A stretch of DNA of 64,000 nucleotides. Source: Bacilli bacterium (GTDB lineage Bacteria; Bacillota_I; Bacilli_A; RF39; UBA660). The notes beneath the pieces are model-generated. The model ran no database searches. It saw only the letters and a list, made by a program, of their open reading frames with translations, and was not told the origin of the DNA. Positions 43,899 to 57,330 of this stretch are shown one piece after another. Numbering within the stretch: the stretch's first letter is position 1; every line of letters begins with the position of its first letter. The position numbers and the translations under genes were made by a program. The stretch lies in contig JAFQSD010000002.1 in NCBI GenBank assembly GCA_017409785.1, positions 350,597 to 414,596 of the forward strand, read 5' to 3'.

Positions 43899-46800
43899 CT
43901 AACTCTCACTCTCTTTTAATTTACTAATATTTCTAAGCCATAATCCTAAAGCAGTAACAATTCCAACTAAGATAATTGCAAAGATAATTAGTACATTTAC
44001 ATCACCAAATATCTTATCAATTAAAGACTCTTGCATGTAGAAATTAACTAATTTATTTGAAGAATAAATCTTATCAGTTTCAGCTACTACTTCTTTTTCA
44101 TTATTCTCAATAACCAATCCAATATCTACAACATCATATTTATCTTTAGTAGAATCATAATATGTAATATAATTACTTGCTTTATTCTTAGTAGTATTAT
44201 TAGTCTTATTATCTTCATCCTTACTACTTACATAGTTACCATTTTCACTTTCAACAATAGGAGTTTTTTCTAACATATCCTTTAGTTTTAATGATTCATT
44301 ATAACTACTAGTAAGATCAGAACCAATAAGTTTTTCACCACTAGTAATATTTTCAATAAAGTAGTCAACTACTGATATATCTTCTGTTGCTTTATTTTCT
44401 TTAATACGTTTACCAGTTCTATAATCAAAGACTACTGCTTTACCAGACTTATACATAATAACTACTACACTACTCTTAGAATTAATATTATTTGACATAT
44501 ACTCAATATTCTTATTAGTAAATGCACTAGGTAATTTAATAGTTTCTTTTAAATCATAAATAATACCATCATCACCTAATACAGTAACATAATTATCTTT
44601 AGCATACTCATCAACGATAATACTACTCTTAACATTATCTAATTGTGAATCAACTATTTCAACTACACCATTCTTAACAAAGATCTGATTTTCATAAATT
44701 ATCTCTTGTCCATCTTTATTAATTACTGAATATGTAGCATAAGTATCAATAGTAACACCTTTATCATAATCAAATTCAAATAATGGAATAGTATCATTTA
44801 ATAACGAAACACCAAACTTATTATTAACACTTATAAACTTACTTGTCTTAATATTATACACATTTAAGTTTTCTGTTAAAGCTTTATTACCATATATATG
44901 AATAAATTTATCTTTACTCTCTTCAATATTACCAGTTAATTTACCATCATAAATATAAGCATAAGTATTATCATATGTTGTTACTTTATTTACTAAATCA
45001 TCAGCTGAATAATAATGTGTATCTTTATTAGTACCATCACTAACAACAATCTCTAAATCAGATTTATAGTTATAAGTAATTGAATATGTTCTCTTATTAA
45101 CTTTCTCTGTAAATATTAACTTCTTATCTTCATATACTTCAAAATAAGTATTATCATCAACTTCATCAAACTCAATATTTAAAGAACTAATTCCACTACT
45201 ATAAACATTAACATTAGGTAATTCATGACCTAACATAACAGAACTATACTTCATACCATATGTTATAGTTTCAGTTGGTAATTCAAAGTCTGCTAAAACT
45301 TTATCTTTAGTATTATTTTGAATATACTTATTTCTTGGATAATATCCATCTGTAACTTTTCTGGTAGTTCCATCTGCAGCAGTCCAACTAGTCATCCAAT
45401 AACTTGTACTAAAAGACATTGTAGATGTATAGAACTCAGAAGTTTTCATTGTAGCAGCACTAACCACATTTTGATTTCTATCAATAGACTTATATGTATC
45501 GCCCATATCAGCAAAATATGTACTGCTTACTATATCTTCTCCATTTGTTCTATTAAGAGTCGACTTATCATAAATATATGTTTGTTTTAAAATTGGAGCA
45601 TCTTGTTCAATATCATTTGCTGATAAAATACCAACTATTGCATTTTCTGGAGCAGTAATATTTCCAGAAAGTAAAATCTTATAATCTTGTGAATCAACAA
45701 ATTTATTTGGTGTATAACCTGCTAATAAACCTACACTAGTTCCAGTAGTAATAATTTCTGTATTAGCTAAAATTACATCGTGAATTAATGAACTATATGA
45801 TGAAGATGAAGGATCGATATCAGCAACACGACCTACAACTCCTCCAGCATATGTACCAGTTGATTTTACAACAGCATTGATTGTATTATAGTAAATTTGT
45901 GAACGATACATTTCTCCAGATAATCCACCAACATAATCAACACCATTAACTTCTACATCTTTAACATATCCATATCTAGCATATCTACTTGATAGATATC
46001 CAAACGCTCCTCCGGTACCTCTACCAGCATTTGTTACAACAGTATCTTCAACACCATAATAGTATGTATAATAACTTTGACAATAGCCAACTAGCCCACC
46101 TACATACTTTTTATCAGCACTCATTTGAGTAACAGTTGTATTTTTTACAAACACATCATAAGCATAATAGTTCCAACCAAACATACCACCTACATAATTG
46201 TTATTTTCTGCAATAACAGTACATCCGTCAACAACTACATCATCAGTTCTATATTGATATCCGTATCCTGCAAATCCACCTACATAACTAGAACCGGACT
46301 TAGCATAAACTGTTGTATTAGTAACTGAAGCATTAGAAGCTCCACCTCTACCAAATACTCCACCTACATAACCAGTACCAGAAACATATGAATTAGATAC
46401 ATGATAATTAAAATTATTACCTGGGTTATTGTATTCCTTATGACCAAATACACCACCTACCAAGTTACTTCTTCCAACTACTTTTACAGTATCAGCAGTT
46501 ATACCATATGTATCAGTTGCATCACCATAAGCACATAAGCCTCCAACATATTGATTACCACTAATTGAATAACTATATGTTTCACCACCATCAGTTGTAA
46601 CAGTTTTTGTACCTTTTAATTCAATATTTCTAATAGACTGTCCTCTATGTCTAGAAATAGGTGCTACATAACTAATCTTAGGAGCATCAATCTTAATATC
46701 AATAAACTTAACATTTTCAATGTTAGCATAATTTAAGTTAATAATACTAACATAACTACCCGAAGATTTTGTTGAAGAAATACTAATATTTTCAAAATTA

Positions 46801-49800
46801 ATATCCTTAAGTGTCTTTGTAAGTAACTTAATCATAGAATAGTTTTCCGTATTAGACGACATTGTAACATTTTTAATTGTACGTATTCCTTGCCCCTCAA
46901 GTCTACCAAACTTAGCATTAGGAGTAACTGTTTTACCTTTAAAATCTAAATCAGCAATTAATAAATAATTCTCTTCAGTACCTGCCCTAGCAGCAGCATT
47001 CCATTGATCAACACTATTAATTTGATTATAGAACGTTTTTTCAATCTTTAATCCTAATGGTAAAACTTCTTCTTTACCATCAACAATATAAGTTACACTA
47101 TCTAACATATAACTATCATAACTACGTTCAGGAGTAACTTCAAATCTAACTGTTGAAACACCATTCGCAGTAACATTAGATAAATAACTTTTTACATTTA
47201 AATAATCAAATTTTAAACTCTTAATTTCATAATTATTTGGATTATTAAATGTAATACTAATTTCAGAAGAAGTAACTCCATCAGCAATAGAAATAGCATC
47301 ACTATTTACTGAAATTGGATCTTCTACCAAGAAACTGTCAATTTGATTTGGTAGTAATTCACCAGTTTCAGAATGCTTTAACTTAGGAAGACTACCATTA
47401 CTAATATTTTCATAAGAGAAATTATCATCAAAGCCAATTCTTTCTAAATATGTTGAACTTTCAGTCAAATCTCCCTTAGTAAGGAATGTTTCAATTTTAG
47501 CATCACCAACAATGAATCCCATAAATTTTTGTCTATCCCAAGCATAGTTATTCATTGGAGTAGCTGTTGAATTACCACCAGTTCTATTAACGTAATTACT
47601 TTCATAAGCAGAATAAATTGGTCCAGCAACAAAAGTATTTTCAATTATACTATTACTTCTTCTACCATAAATTCCTCCAAGATAATCCATCTTAGAAGTT
47701 AAATTAACATTAGACCAAACACTATTAATTGTAATAGTATCATATCTTCCAACAATACCACCGGTATTAACAGAATTATTATATACACTACCAGTAGCAT
47801 AACAATTTTTAATTGAACCAATGTATTGGTATCCAATCATACCACCCACACCATATGAACTTAAAACGTCTGGTACTTGCACATCTACATTTTGAACATA
47901 TGAATTAAATACATCACCTTCATAAATGTAAGCAGCAAGGCCTCCAGCATAAACATCTACAATTTCTTTATCTCCTGGAACAATTACTTTAACATTTGTA
48001 ACAGATGAATTCTTAATTGTAACTGCAGATGAACCATATGCATAAGAAACAAGTCCACCAACATATTTTACTCCATCTACTTCAACATTCTTTAAATGAA
48101 CATTGTCAATCACAGAACCAGATCGAGGATAATAAATAAATCCACTATATGTTGTTTCTCCACCTTTAACAAAGTTTTCAACATTTAAGTTTTCAATTAT
48201 CCCACCAGTAACATAACTATTAAAGAATCCTTTATAACTACTATTATTAATAATAATATTCTTCAAAGTATGTCCATTACCATTTAACTTACCTTTAAAA
48301 TCTTTTGTAATGATATTTCTTTCGATTGGTTCTACCGAAAAGTCTAAATCAGTATTTAACATATAATTCTGATTTGGATTATCATTAATTAATTTCCATT
48401 CAGTTAAATTATCAATAACATAATATAAGTCAATATCAATAGATCTTTCAAAGTCACCATAATCTCGAGTATATGTAAAATTAGATGCTCCATTAACTTT
48501 AATTTGACGAATATAATATCTAGATTTATAAGCAATTGGATTACTTACTCTAATATGTAATTTAGTCTTACCAAAAGAGTCTTCTTGAGAAATAATTTCA
48601 ACAGTATTAATATCCTTAATTCCAATTGATGCTATTTCTTCAGCACCAGGATTATTAAGAGTTAACATTATCTCTGCAGAATCACCATTTACTGTAATTT
48701 GCTCACTTGATGTAACATCAACTAAGTCAGCATCTTCAACACTTGGTAACTCAAGCATTTCTTGCCTTGGCATACAATCATTCATAATAACCTGTGGATA
48801 ATACCCAAATGGTACATATGAATCAACATCAAATGCTGCTTCAGAATTATTTAAAATATTCTTTTGGAACTCAGTATCTCTAAGTGCCAGCTTAGAAATT
48901 TTTATACTTTGACCACCGGTATAAGTGGTATCTGATGAATAATACATATTTGAAAATCTACCACCACCAATTGTTCCAACATTTGGATCCTGTGTTGATA
49001 GATTTGTATTTGGATTTTTAGAATCCTCAACAGAATATACATTATTAATTTGTCCTGCACTCGAATATCCGATCAAATTCGAAACACTTTTTTCACTCGC
49101 TAAAGAACTATCTTTAACTACTCCAATTAATGAGAACACATTAGAAACTTTTGAATTTGTAGAAGTTTGCCCTGCAACTGGTCCCATATCTTTTCTACTT
49201 CTATCATTATTTTCAAAGTATCCATACATATGCTCACCATACAAGTAACCATTCTTAATAGTTCCATTATTTGACCAAACCAAAATACCTGTTGTTTGTT
49301 TTCCACTAACGGGAGCTTCTGAATTAACAACGAAGTTCTTTATCGTACCATAGTTATAATAAGTAACCAATGAGAACACTGAGTTAGGTTGTGGAGTTGA
49401 TTCTTTAACATTAATCATTAAATTATCAATAGTTCCATAATTAGTATAAGCAAATCCATAATAGTAAGATCTTGCAGACTGATTATCTAAATAATAATCC
49501 ATAACTAAATTCTTAACAGTACCACCGGCACCCAACGAATAAAGTATATAACTATTTCTACCTTGTGCATTAGTCTTAATAGTATGTCCTTGAAAATCAA
49601 TTTCACCATAGAATGAATATCCATAATACTTACTACTTGAATTCATAAATTCTAAATCACTTAAAACAATATATCTACCATTATTATGCATACCAGCAAA
49701 TCCACTAACAGTATTAATAGATCTAATTTCTGATGAAGTATTAAATTCAAGTAATGCTAAATCATAGAAACGTTCCCTAACTTTAACAGATAATCTTAAG

Positions 49801-52800
49801 GCATAATCTTTATTTTTATCCAATTGGTAAATTTCATTATGATTAGCCGAATTATTAAGTAAATCATACTTAAATGTTTTAACTAAATCACCTTTTCTAT
49901 AAACTCTAACATAATAATCATTATTAACAAGTTCATCATTTGAATCTTGTAATAAGATATTAATTGTTCCTGCGTATTGCGCTTTCTCAACATATTTTGT
50001 ATATGCTGCATCTAATTCAGCAACACATCCTAAATGTCCAGAGATATAAGATGAACCTCCACTACCTCCACCATTAGAGTGATTACTTGAAATTCCTCCA
50101 TATAGTCCGGCACCTGAACCACCAGTAGTATAAGATGAATTTCCTGCTTGACCTTGACCTAATGCATAACCACTTACTTGAGAAGCAAAAAAGTCTTGAG
50201 TTAACACACCATTAATATAAGCACCCTTACTTCTAATAGTTCCTCCAGGTCCACCAGATCCATCTTCATTACCACCTTTAGTTCCTCCACTATTATCGGA
50301 ACCACCTCCACCGGCGGCAACCATGATTCTCGATTTTAACGATGTAGCATCATTCCAAACACCACTCTTGGTACGGATATCAGTTGCTCCACCACCAGAA
50401 CCAGTATTTGCTTTACTACCAGCTCCTCCACCATTATATCCACCAGCAGGTGCTCCTGAAGAACTATATACTCCAGCACCACCTACGTATAAATATAATG
50501 TAGTACCACTTTTTATAGTTAAAGTACCAGCAGTGTATGCACCATATCCAGCACGAGAAGAATTATTTGGTTTTGTTGCTCCACTAGAGTCTCCTCCTGA
50601 TGCTCCCCATAATTCAATTCTATAACTGGCTGTTTGATTAGCTTTAAATTCTTGAACATTACCAGTATAGTCATACATAAAGACATCACCAGTACTTATG
50701 TTTGTAATACGAGCAAAACCATTGCCAGAATTACCTACCACAGAAGTTTCACTACTATGAGAAGGCATTTCTTCATCTCCACCAAGCATCACAGTTTCAG
50801 TAAATCTATACCCTGATGAATGATATGACTTAGTAATATCAGTTAATGCATTTTCACCTTGTAAAGTAACATCAACAATATTTAAATCCTTAATATCAAG
50901 ATCTGTTCTTAAGTTCATATTAGCAGTTTCAACTATATTAAAACCAATATAGTTACTTGTTGATTTAAAACTATAAGTATATAACTTATATTCTTCTGTT
51001 AAATCATTTAATCGATAACTTTGTGTATTAGTATATCCCTTAGCTAAATAAACTGGAGCCTTACTAGCAGTACCTGGTTTATATCTAGCATAGAAAGAAA
51101 CAACTACATCTCTAGTATAAGCTTCAGGTACAAAGTAAGATACATTTACATATCCATTCTTTGCTCCTATTGATAAAGTATTATTTTCAATATCATAATT
51201 CTTATAATAAGTATTTCCTTCTTTTCTAATACGATCATAATCAGTAATATTAAATAAGTTCTTACTTTCAACCTGTCTTAATAAACTAATTAATTGTAAC
51301 GAACCAACTAAACCAGGTTCAGTATGAACTATTTCACTATAAATAACATAATCACTCTTGAAAGTTCTATTATCATAACCTTCATTATAAGATTCTGCCT
51401 TATATGTAAATGTATAATCAACACCTTCATCTAAATGATCATAATTTAATTGAATAGGCTCTGCATTAACATCTAAGTATTCCATCTTAACTAATTTACC
51501 AGCAGAATCACGAACTTCTAAGATAACACGATTACTTAAAATGGTATGTTCTACATCAATTACTTGTACATCAAAGTCAATCATACTACCAGTAACAAAC
51601 TTATTAGTAACCGCAATGCTTGCTGGTTCTTTATAACATATAAATGATTTAAATGAATAAAGAACCGGCACAACTTCTTCTACTGTTCCTTGTTTTGCAG
51701 TAGATTCAAATACAATTGAATACTCTGTACCAGATATTAAATTATCAATTCTATCATAGAAATGTTCACCAGTAAGTAAAGTAGCTAACTCTTCACCCTC
51801 ATAAGTCTTACTATAAATAACAGTTTCTCCATCTAATACGGATACTTTATATTTATTAATTAAAGTTAATAATACAGCAGATGTTGAACTTGTATCAACA
51901 TAAGTATCTAATATAGCATGTGAACTTGTTAATTCTTTTGTACCAGTCTTAACACGTAGATACCCTAAAGATGAAAGTGGTAAAGTTGTAAACTTACCTT
52001 CTCCTAATAAACTATCCTTAACAACTCCTCCACCATCTTCAATATCAAAGTCTCCAAATACTTTAATTGAATATGTTGAGTTTGGATCTAAATCTTCTAA
52101 CACAATCTCTTGTGAATTAACTTTTTCTAATTCTTCAGATAGAACAATAGACATATTTCTATCATAAATAACATATCTATAATTACCAATATTAACATTA
52201 TCTGGATTCTTTAAATTGATATTAAAATTAATTGATGTAACAGACCCATCTGTCTGCTTAACAACAGCCGTAGGAACTACCTTTGATGTTCTAGTTTGTC
52301 CTTTAGCATTATTAGTTTTAATAGCATTTCCATACGCATCAAATAACTTAATTTCAAAATCTAAAATACTACAACTCTCTACTGTTGCAGGACTTATATA
52401 AGTAATACTTCTACCAGCAACTAATTCTCTAACAAGTGCTGTTGGTATACTGTATTCTTCACCATTAATATAAATAATACCTTTAGTAATACCATATATT
52501 GCTTCACTTTTTAAATTAGATGTTATTCTAATATCCCTTAATTCAATCTTATCAGAATAAATTGGTCCATTTTCAAAAGCTAAATCAACAGCCCCTAATC
52601 CATCTAATCCACCAGTAGTAACAGTTTGTTCAAAGAAAGTCATTTCCATTTTTTTACTTTCTTCATTATAATACTTAAAACTACCAATAATTTGGAATCT
52701 AGTATTAGGTACCAAACCTGTAATTTGAATTTCCCCAGAAGAAGCAAAAGATTTTCTTAAATAAATCTTATCCCCTACTTTAAACTGGAATGTAATACCT

Positions 52801-53684
52801 CCTGAAATAACACCAGAAGGATCTGAAATACTTAATCTTGATTTAGCAGAATAAACATTAGTAGTAAAATTATCTGCTTTAACAGTAGGTTTTACATACT
52901 TATTTTCAGGAACTTTACCTGGATTCTTTTCATCAGTCTCTTCTTCTTCATCAAGAATTTCATCATCTATAGAAGAACTTCCACCAGAAGTATCTACAAT
53001 CTTACCAATAAATGTTAAAAGTTTTTTATAAGTAAACTTTGTTTCACCCATAGTAACTTCACTATATAAATCAATTCCATCTTCAATATTATAAATAAGT
53101 TTTCCACTATTATCATAAATAAAGAATTTTAAATATCCCTCATAAAAAGCAATAATACTATTTACTGGAATATCATAAACAACATTATTTGAAGTAATCT
53201 TAATAGCATATAAATTTACATAAGTACCATTAGGTAATTGTAAGAATAAATAATCTTCAAAATCTGCTTGTTCTAAATCCCCATAGTTATAAAGTTTACC
53301 ACCTGTTAAAGTAAAGTTCTCATATCCTTCTAAATATTCAAACTTGTTATTAACAAGTTTAGATTTCTCATTAATATTAACAATTGCCACACCATCATTA
53401 GAGAAAACAGGATAATTATTATTAACTAATCTTCTTTCTTCTTCTCCAACATATAAATTATCTAAGTTATTATAAAAATTATCTTCATACGTAACTTTTT
53501 CTAACTTAATATTTTTGGATTTAGCAATCTTCTTATCTGTAAGTAAAACTTCTTCTATTTCTTCTCCAGAAACAAAGTATCCTTCTGTAGATAATACTGT
53601 AGATGGAGAAAAATGTGTCACAAAAAACATTAATAAACAGAATACTAAAAGAATAGCAACTGCTATTAAATATTTCTTCTTCAT
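43899..53684 (-). CDS. Giant 3261-residue surface protein anchored at both ends
   Basis: An N-terminal membrane helix (about 5-23) and a C-terminal one (about 3231-3253) with a basic cytoplasmic end leave about 3200 residues outside. In order: a membrane-proximal beta domain (25-235), an acidic linker, several fibronectin-III-like domains (about 280-830), a CBM-like beta domain (about 840-990), a glycine-rich ALK/LTK-type domain (about 1000-1220, with GGGATDIR and SRIMVAAGGGGS), then long GLUG-type beta-helix arrays (YVGGLVGY, YVGGMFGW) interleaved with beta domains, resembling the N-terminal part of M26 IgA1 proteases. No HExxH site is seen. GGAGGTG precedes the ATG. It is transcribed with the F1-like ATPase upstream. 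Adhesin, glycan-binding or force-bearing roles are inferred. Confidence 0.9.
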   Translation of the reverse strand: MKKKYLIAVAILLVFCLLMFFVTHFSPSTVLSTEGYFVSGEEIEEVLLTDKKIAKSKNIKLEKVTYEDNFYNNLDNLYVGEEERRLVNNNYPVFSNDGVAIVNINEKSKLVNNKFEYLEGYENFTLTGGKLYNYGDLEQADFEDYLFLQLPNGTYVNLYAIKITSNNVVYDIPVNSIIAFYEGYLKFFIYDNSGKLIYNIEDGIDLYSEVTMGETKFTYKKLLTFIGKIVDTSGGSSSIDDEILDEEEETDEKNPGKVPENKYVKPTVKADNFTTNVYSAKSRLSISDPSGVISGGITFQFKVGDKIYLRKSFASSGEIQITGLVPNTRFQIIGSFKYYNEESKKMEMTFFEQTVTTGGLDGLGAVDLAFENGPIYSDKIELRDIRITSNLKSEAIYGITKGIIYINGEEYSIPTALVRELVAGRSITYISPATVESCSILDFEIKLFDAYGNAIKTNNAKGQTRTSKVVPTAVVKQTDGSVTSINFNINLKNPDNVNIGNYRYVIYDRNMSIVLSEELEKVNSQEIVLEDLDPNSTYSIKVFGDFDIEDGGGVVKDSLLGEGKFTTLPLSSLGYLRVKTGTKELTSSHAILDTYVDTSSTSAVLLTLINKYKVSVLDGETVIYSKTYEGEELATLLTGEHFYDRIDNLISGTEYSIVFESTAKQGTVEEVVPVLYSFKSFICYKEPASIAVTNKFVTGSMIDFDVQVIDVEHTILSNRVILEVRDSAGKLVKMEYLDVNAEPIQLNYDHLDEGVDYTFTYKAESYNEGYDNRTFKSDYVIYSEIVHTEPGLVGSLQLISLLRQVESKNLFNITDYDRIRKEGNTYYKNYDIENNTLSIGAKNGYVNVSYFVPEAYTRDVVVSFYARYKPGTASKAPVYLAKGYTNTQSYRLNDLTEEYKLYTYSFKSTSNYIGFNIVETANMNLRTDLDIKDLNIVDVTLQGENALTDITKSYHSSGYRFTETVMLGGDEEMPSHSSETSVVGNSGNGFARITNISTGDVFMYDYTGNVQEFKANQTASYRIELWGASGGDSSGATKPNNSSRAGYGAYTAGTLTIKSGTTLYLYVGGAGVYSSSGAPAGGYNGGGAGSKANTGSGGGATDIRTKSGVWNDATSLKSRIMVAAGGGGSDNSGGTKGGNEDGSGGPGGTIRSKGAYINGVLTQDFFASQVSGYALGQGQAGNSSYTTGGSGAGLYGGISSNHSNGGGSGGSSYISGHLGCVAELDAAYTKYVEKAQYAGTINILLQDSNDELVNNDYYVRVYRKGDLVKTFKYDLLNNSANHNEIYQLDKNKDYALRLSVKVRERFYDLALLEFNTSSEIRSINTVSGFAGMHNNGRYIVLSDLEFMNSSSKYYGYSFYGEIDFQGHTIKTNAQGRNSYILYSLGAGGTVKNLVMDYYLDNQSARSYYYGFAYTNYGTIDNLMINVKESTPQPNSVFSLVTYYNYGTIKNFVVNSEAPVSGKQTTGILVWSNNGTIKNGYLYGEHMYGYFENNDRSRKDMGPVAGQTSTNSKVSNVFSLIGVVKDSSLASEKSVSNLIGYSSAGQINNVYSVEDSKNPNTNLSTQDPNVGTIGGGRFSNMYYSSDTTYTGGQSIKISKLALRDTEFQKNILNNSEAAFDVDSYVPFGYYPQVIMNDCMPRQEMLELPSVEDADLVDVTSSEQITVNGDSAEIMLTLNNPGAEEIASIGIKDINTVEIISQEDSFGKTKLHIRVSNPIAYKSRYYIRQIKVNGASNFTYTRDYGDFERSIDIDLYYVIDNLTEWKLINDNPNQNYMLNTDLDFSVEPIERNIITKDFKGKLNGNGHTLKNIIINNSSYKGFFNSYVTGGIIENLNVENFVKGGETTYSGFIYYPRSGSVIDNVHLKNVEVDGVKYVGGLVSYAYGSSAVTIKNSSVTNVKVIVPGDKEIVDVYAGGLAAYIYEGDVFNSYVQNVDVQVPDVLSSYGVGGMIGYQYIGSIKNCYATGSVYNNSVNTGGIVGRYDTITINSVWSNVNLTSKMDYLGGIYGRRSNSIIENTFVAGPIYSAYESNYVNRTGGNSTATPMNNYAWDRQKFMGFIVGDAKIETFLTKGDLTESSTYLERIGFDDNFSYENISNGSLPKLKHSETGELLPNQIDSFLVEDPISVNSDAISIADGVTSSEISITFNNPNNYEIKSLKFDYLNVKSYLSNVTANGVSTVRFEVTPERSYDSYMLDSVTYIVDGKEEVLPLGLKIEKTFYNQINSVDQWNAAARAGTEENYLLIADLDFKGKTVTPNAKFGRLEGQGIRTIKNVTMSSNTENYSMIKLLTKTLKDINFENISISSTKSSGSYVSIINLNYANIENVKFIDIKIDAPKISYVAPISRHRGQSIRNIELKGTKTVTTDGGETYSYSISGNQYVGGLCAYGDATDTYGITADTVKVVGRSNLVGGVFGHKEYNNPGNNFNYHVSNSYVSGTGYVGGVFGRGGASNASVTNTTVYAKSGSSYVGGFAGYGYQYRTDDVVVDGCTVIAENNNYVGGMFGWNYYAYDVFVKNTTVTQMSADKKYVGGLVGYCQSYYTYYYGVEDTVVTNAGRGTGGAFGYLSSRYARYGYVKDVEVNGVDYVGGLSGEMYRSQIYYNTINAVVKSTGTYAGGVVGRVADIDPSSSSYSSLIHDVILANTEIITTGTSVGLLAGYTPNKFVDSQDYKILLSGNITAPENAIVGILSANDIEQDAPILKQTYIYDKSTLNRTNGEDIVSSTYFADMGDTYKSIDRNQNVVSAATMKTSEFYTSTMSFSTSYWMTSWTAADGTTRKVTDGYYPRNKYIQNNTKDKVLADFELPTETITYGMKYSSVMLGHELPNVNVYSSGISSLNIEFDEVDDNTYFEVYEDKKLIFTEKVNKRTYSITYNYKSDLEIVVSDGTNKDTHYYSADDLVNKVTTYDNTYAYIYDGKLTGNIEESKDKFIHIYGNKALTENLNVYNIKTSKFISVNNKFGVSLLNDTIPLFEFDYDKGVTIDTYATYSVINKDGQEIIYENQIFVKNGVVEIVDSQLDNVKSSIIVDEYAKDNYVTVLGDDGIIYDLKETIKLPSAFTNKNIEYMSNNINSKSSVVVIMYKSGKAVVFDYRTGKRIKENKATEDISVVDYFIENITSGEKLIGSDLTSSYNESLKLKDMLEKTPIVESENGNYVSSKDEDNKTNNTTKNKASNYITYYDSTKDKYDVVDIGLVIENNEKEVVAETDKIYSSNKLVNFYMQESLIDKIFGDVNVLIIFAIILVGIVTALGLWLRNISKLKESES

Positions 53685-53709
53685 AACGACACCTCCATTT
53701 ACTTAATAA

Positions 53710-54412
53710 TTACTTATCTAAATTTTTTAACTTATCTACCATTTTAATTAATAGTCTAGATTTACCATTGTAATACATTAAATCTAAACTAGCATTTACT
53801 TTATATTTATCAGTAGCAATAATAACTTCATCAACTACATCAAAATATTCAGTATATTTATCTTCATCATAATTATAAATACCAACATATTGATTTTGTG
53901 GATCAACAGTAATACTAGATAATGCATCTAATTTAATACTATTTTGTCCAAATGAAATTGTTGATGGTTCAACTAAATAATATATATTGGCTCCATCATA
54001 TAAAATAGCATTACTAATAACATCTTTATAACTTCTATCTTTAATATAAATATCCCCAACTTCATTATAAATTGTTGAATAATAATTTATTTTGTATTGA
54101 GCCCCTTGTGTAGGAAATATAACAGCCATATTCTTAGGGAATAAGCTCTTTGCCTCATCAGCAAAATAAATAGGATTACTATCTAACTCAACCTCAATAT
54201 CCTTTGTATTAAGTTGTGTAATTTTATCTTCCTTATCAATAATAATTTCACCAGTATATTCAACCTTAATACCATTTAAGTATTGATATAAATCATGTTC
54301 TTTAATAACTACTTCATCAATATTTTTTCTAAACGAAAAAAAGATTGCTACAATTATTAATACCAATAAAATAACAAACCATAAATAATTTTTCTTAAAA
54401 AACTTAATAATT

Positions 54413-54423
<11 letters not shown>
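53710..54423 (-). CDS. Single-span membrane protein with the shared juxtamembrane domain
   Basis: 237 residues: Lys-rich head, a membrane helix (about 13-30), then about 200 outer residues of beta-rich sequence. The stretch SIKLDALSSITVDPQNQYVG, followed by IYNYDEDKYTEYFDVVDEV, resembles the membrane-proximal domain of the giant protein (IPVNSIIAFYEGYLKFFIYD). The ATG at 54423 has AAGGAG eight bases away; the upstream GTG is rejected. It overlaps the stop of the preceding membrane gene and precedes the giant gene by 25 bases. Probably a partner of the giant protein in the same complex (inference). Confidence 0.75.
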
Positions 54424-57329
<2,906 letters not shown>

Positions 57330-57330
57330 A

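Noticed and set aside
43899..53684. M26 IgA1 protease or other surface protease
   Set aside because: GLUG arrays recall M26 N-regions, but I found no HExxH motif or other protease signature in the protein.
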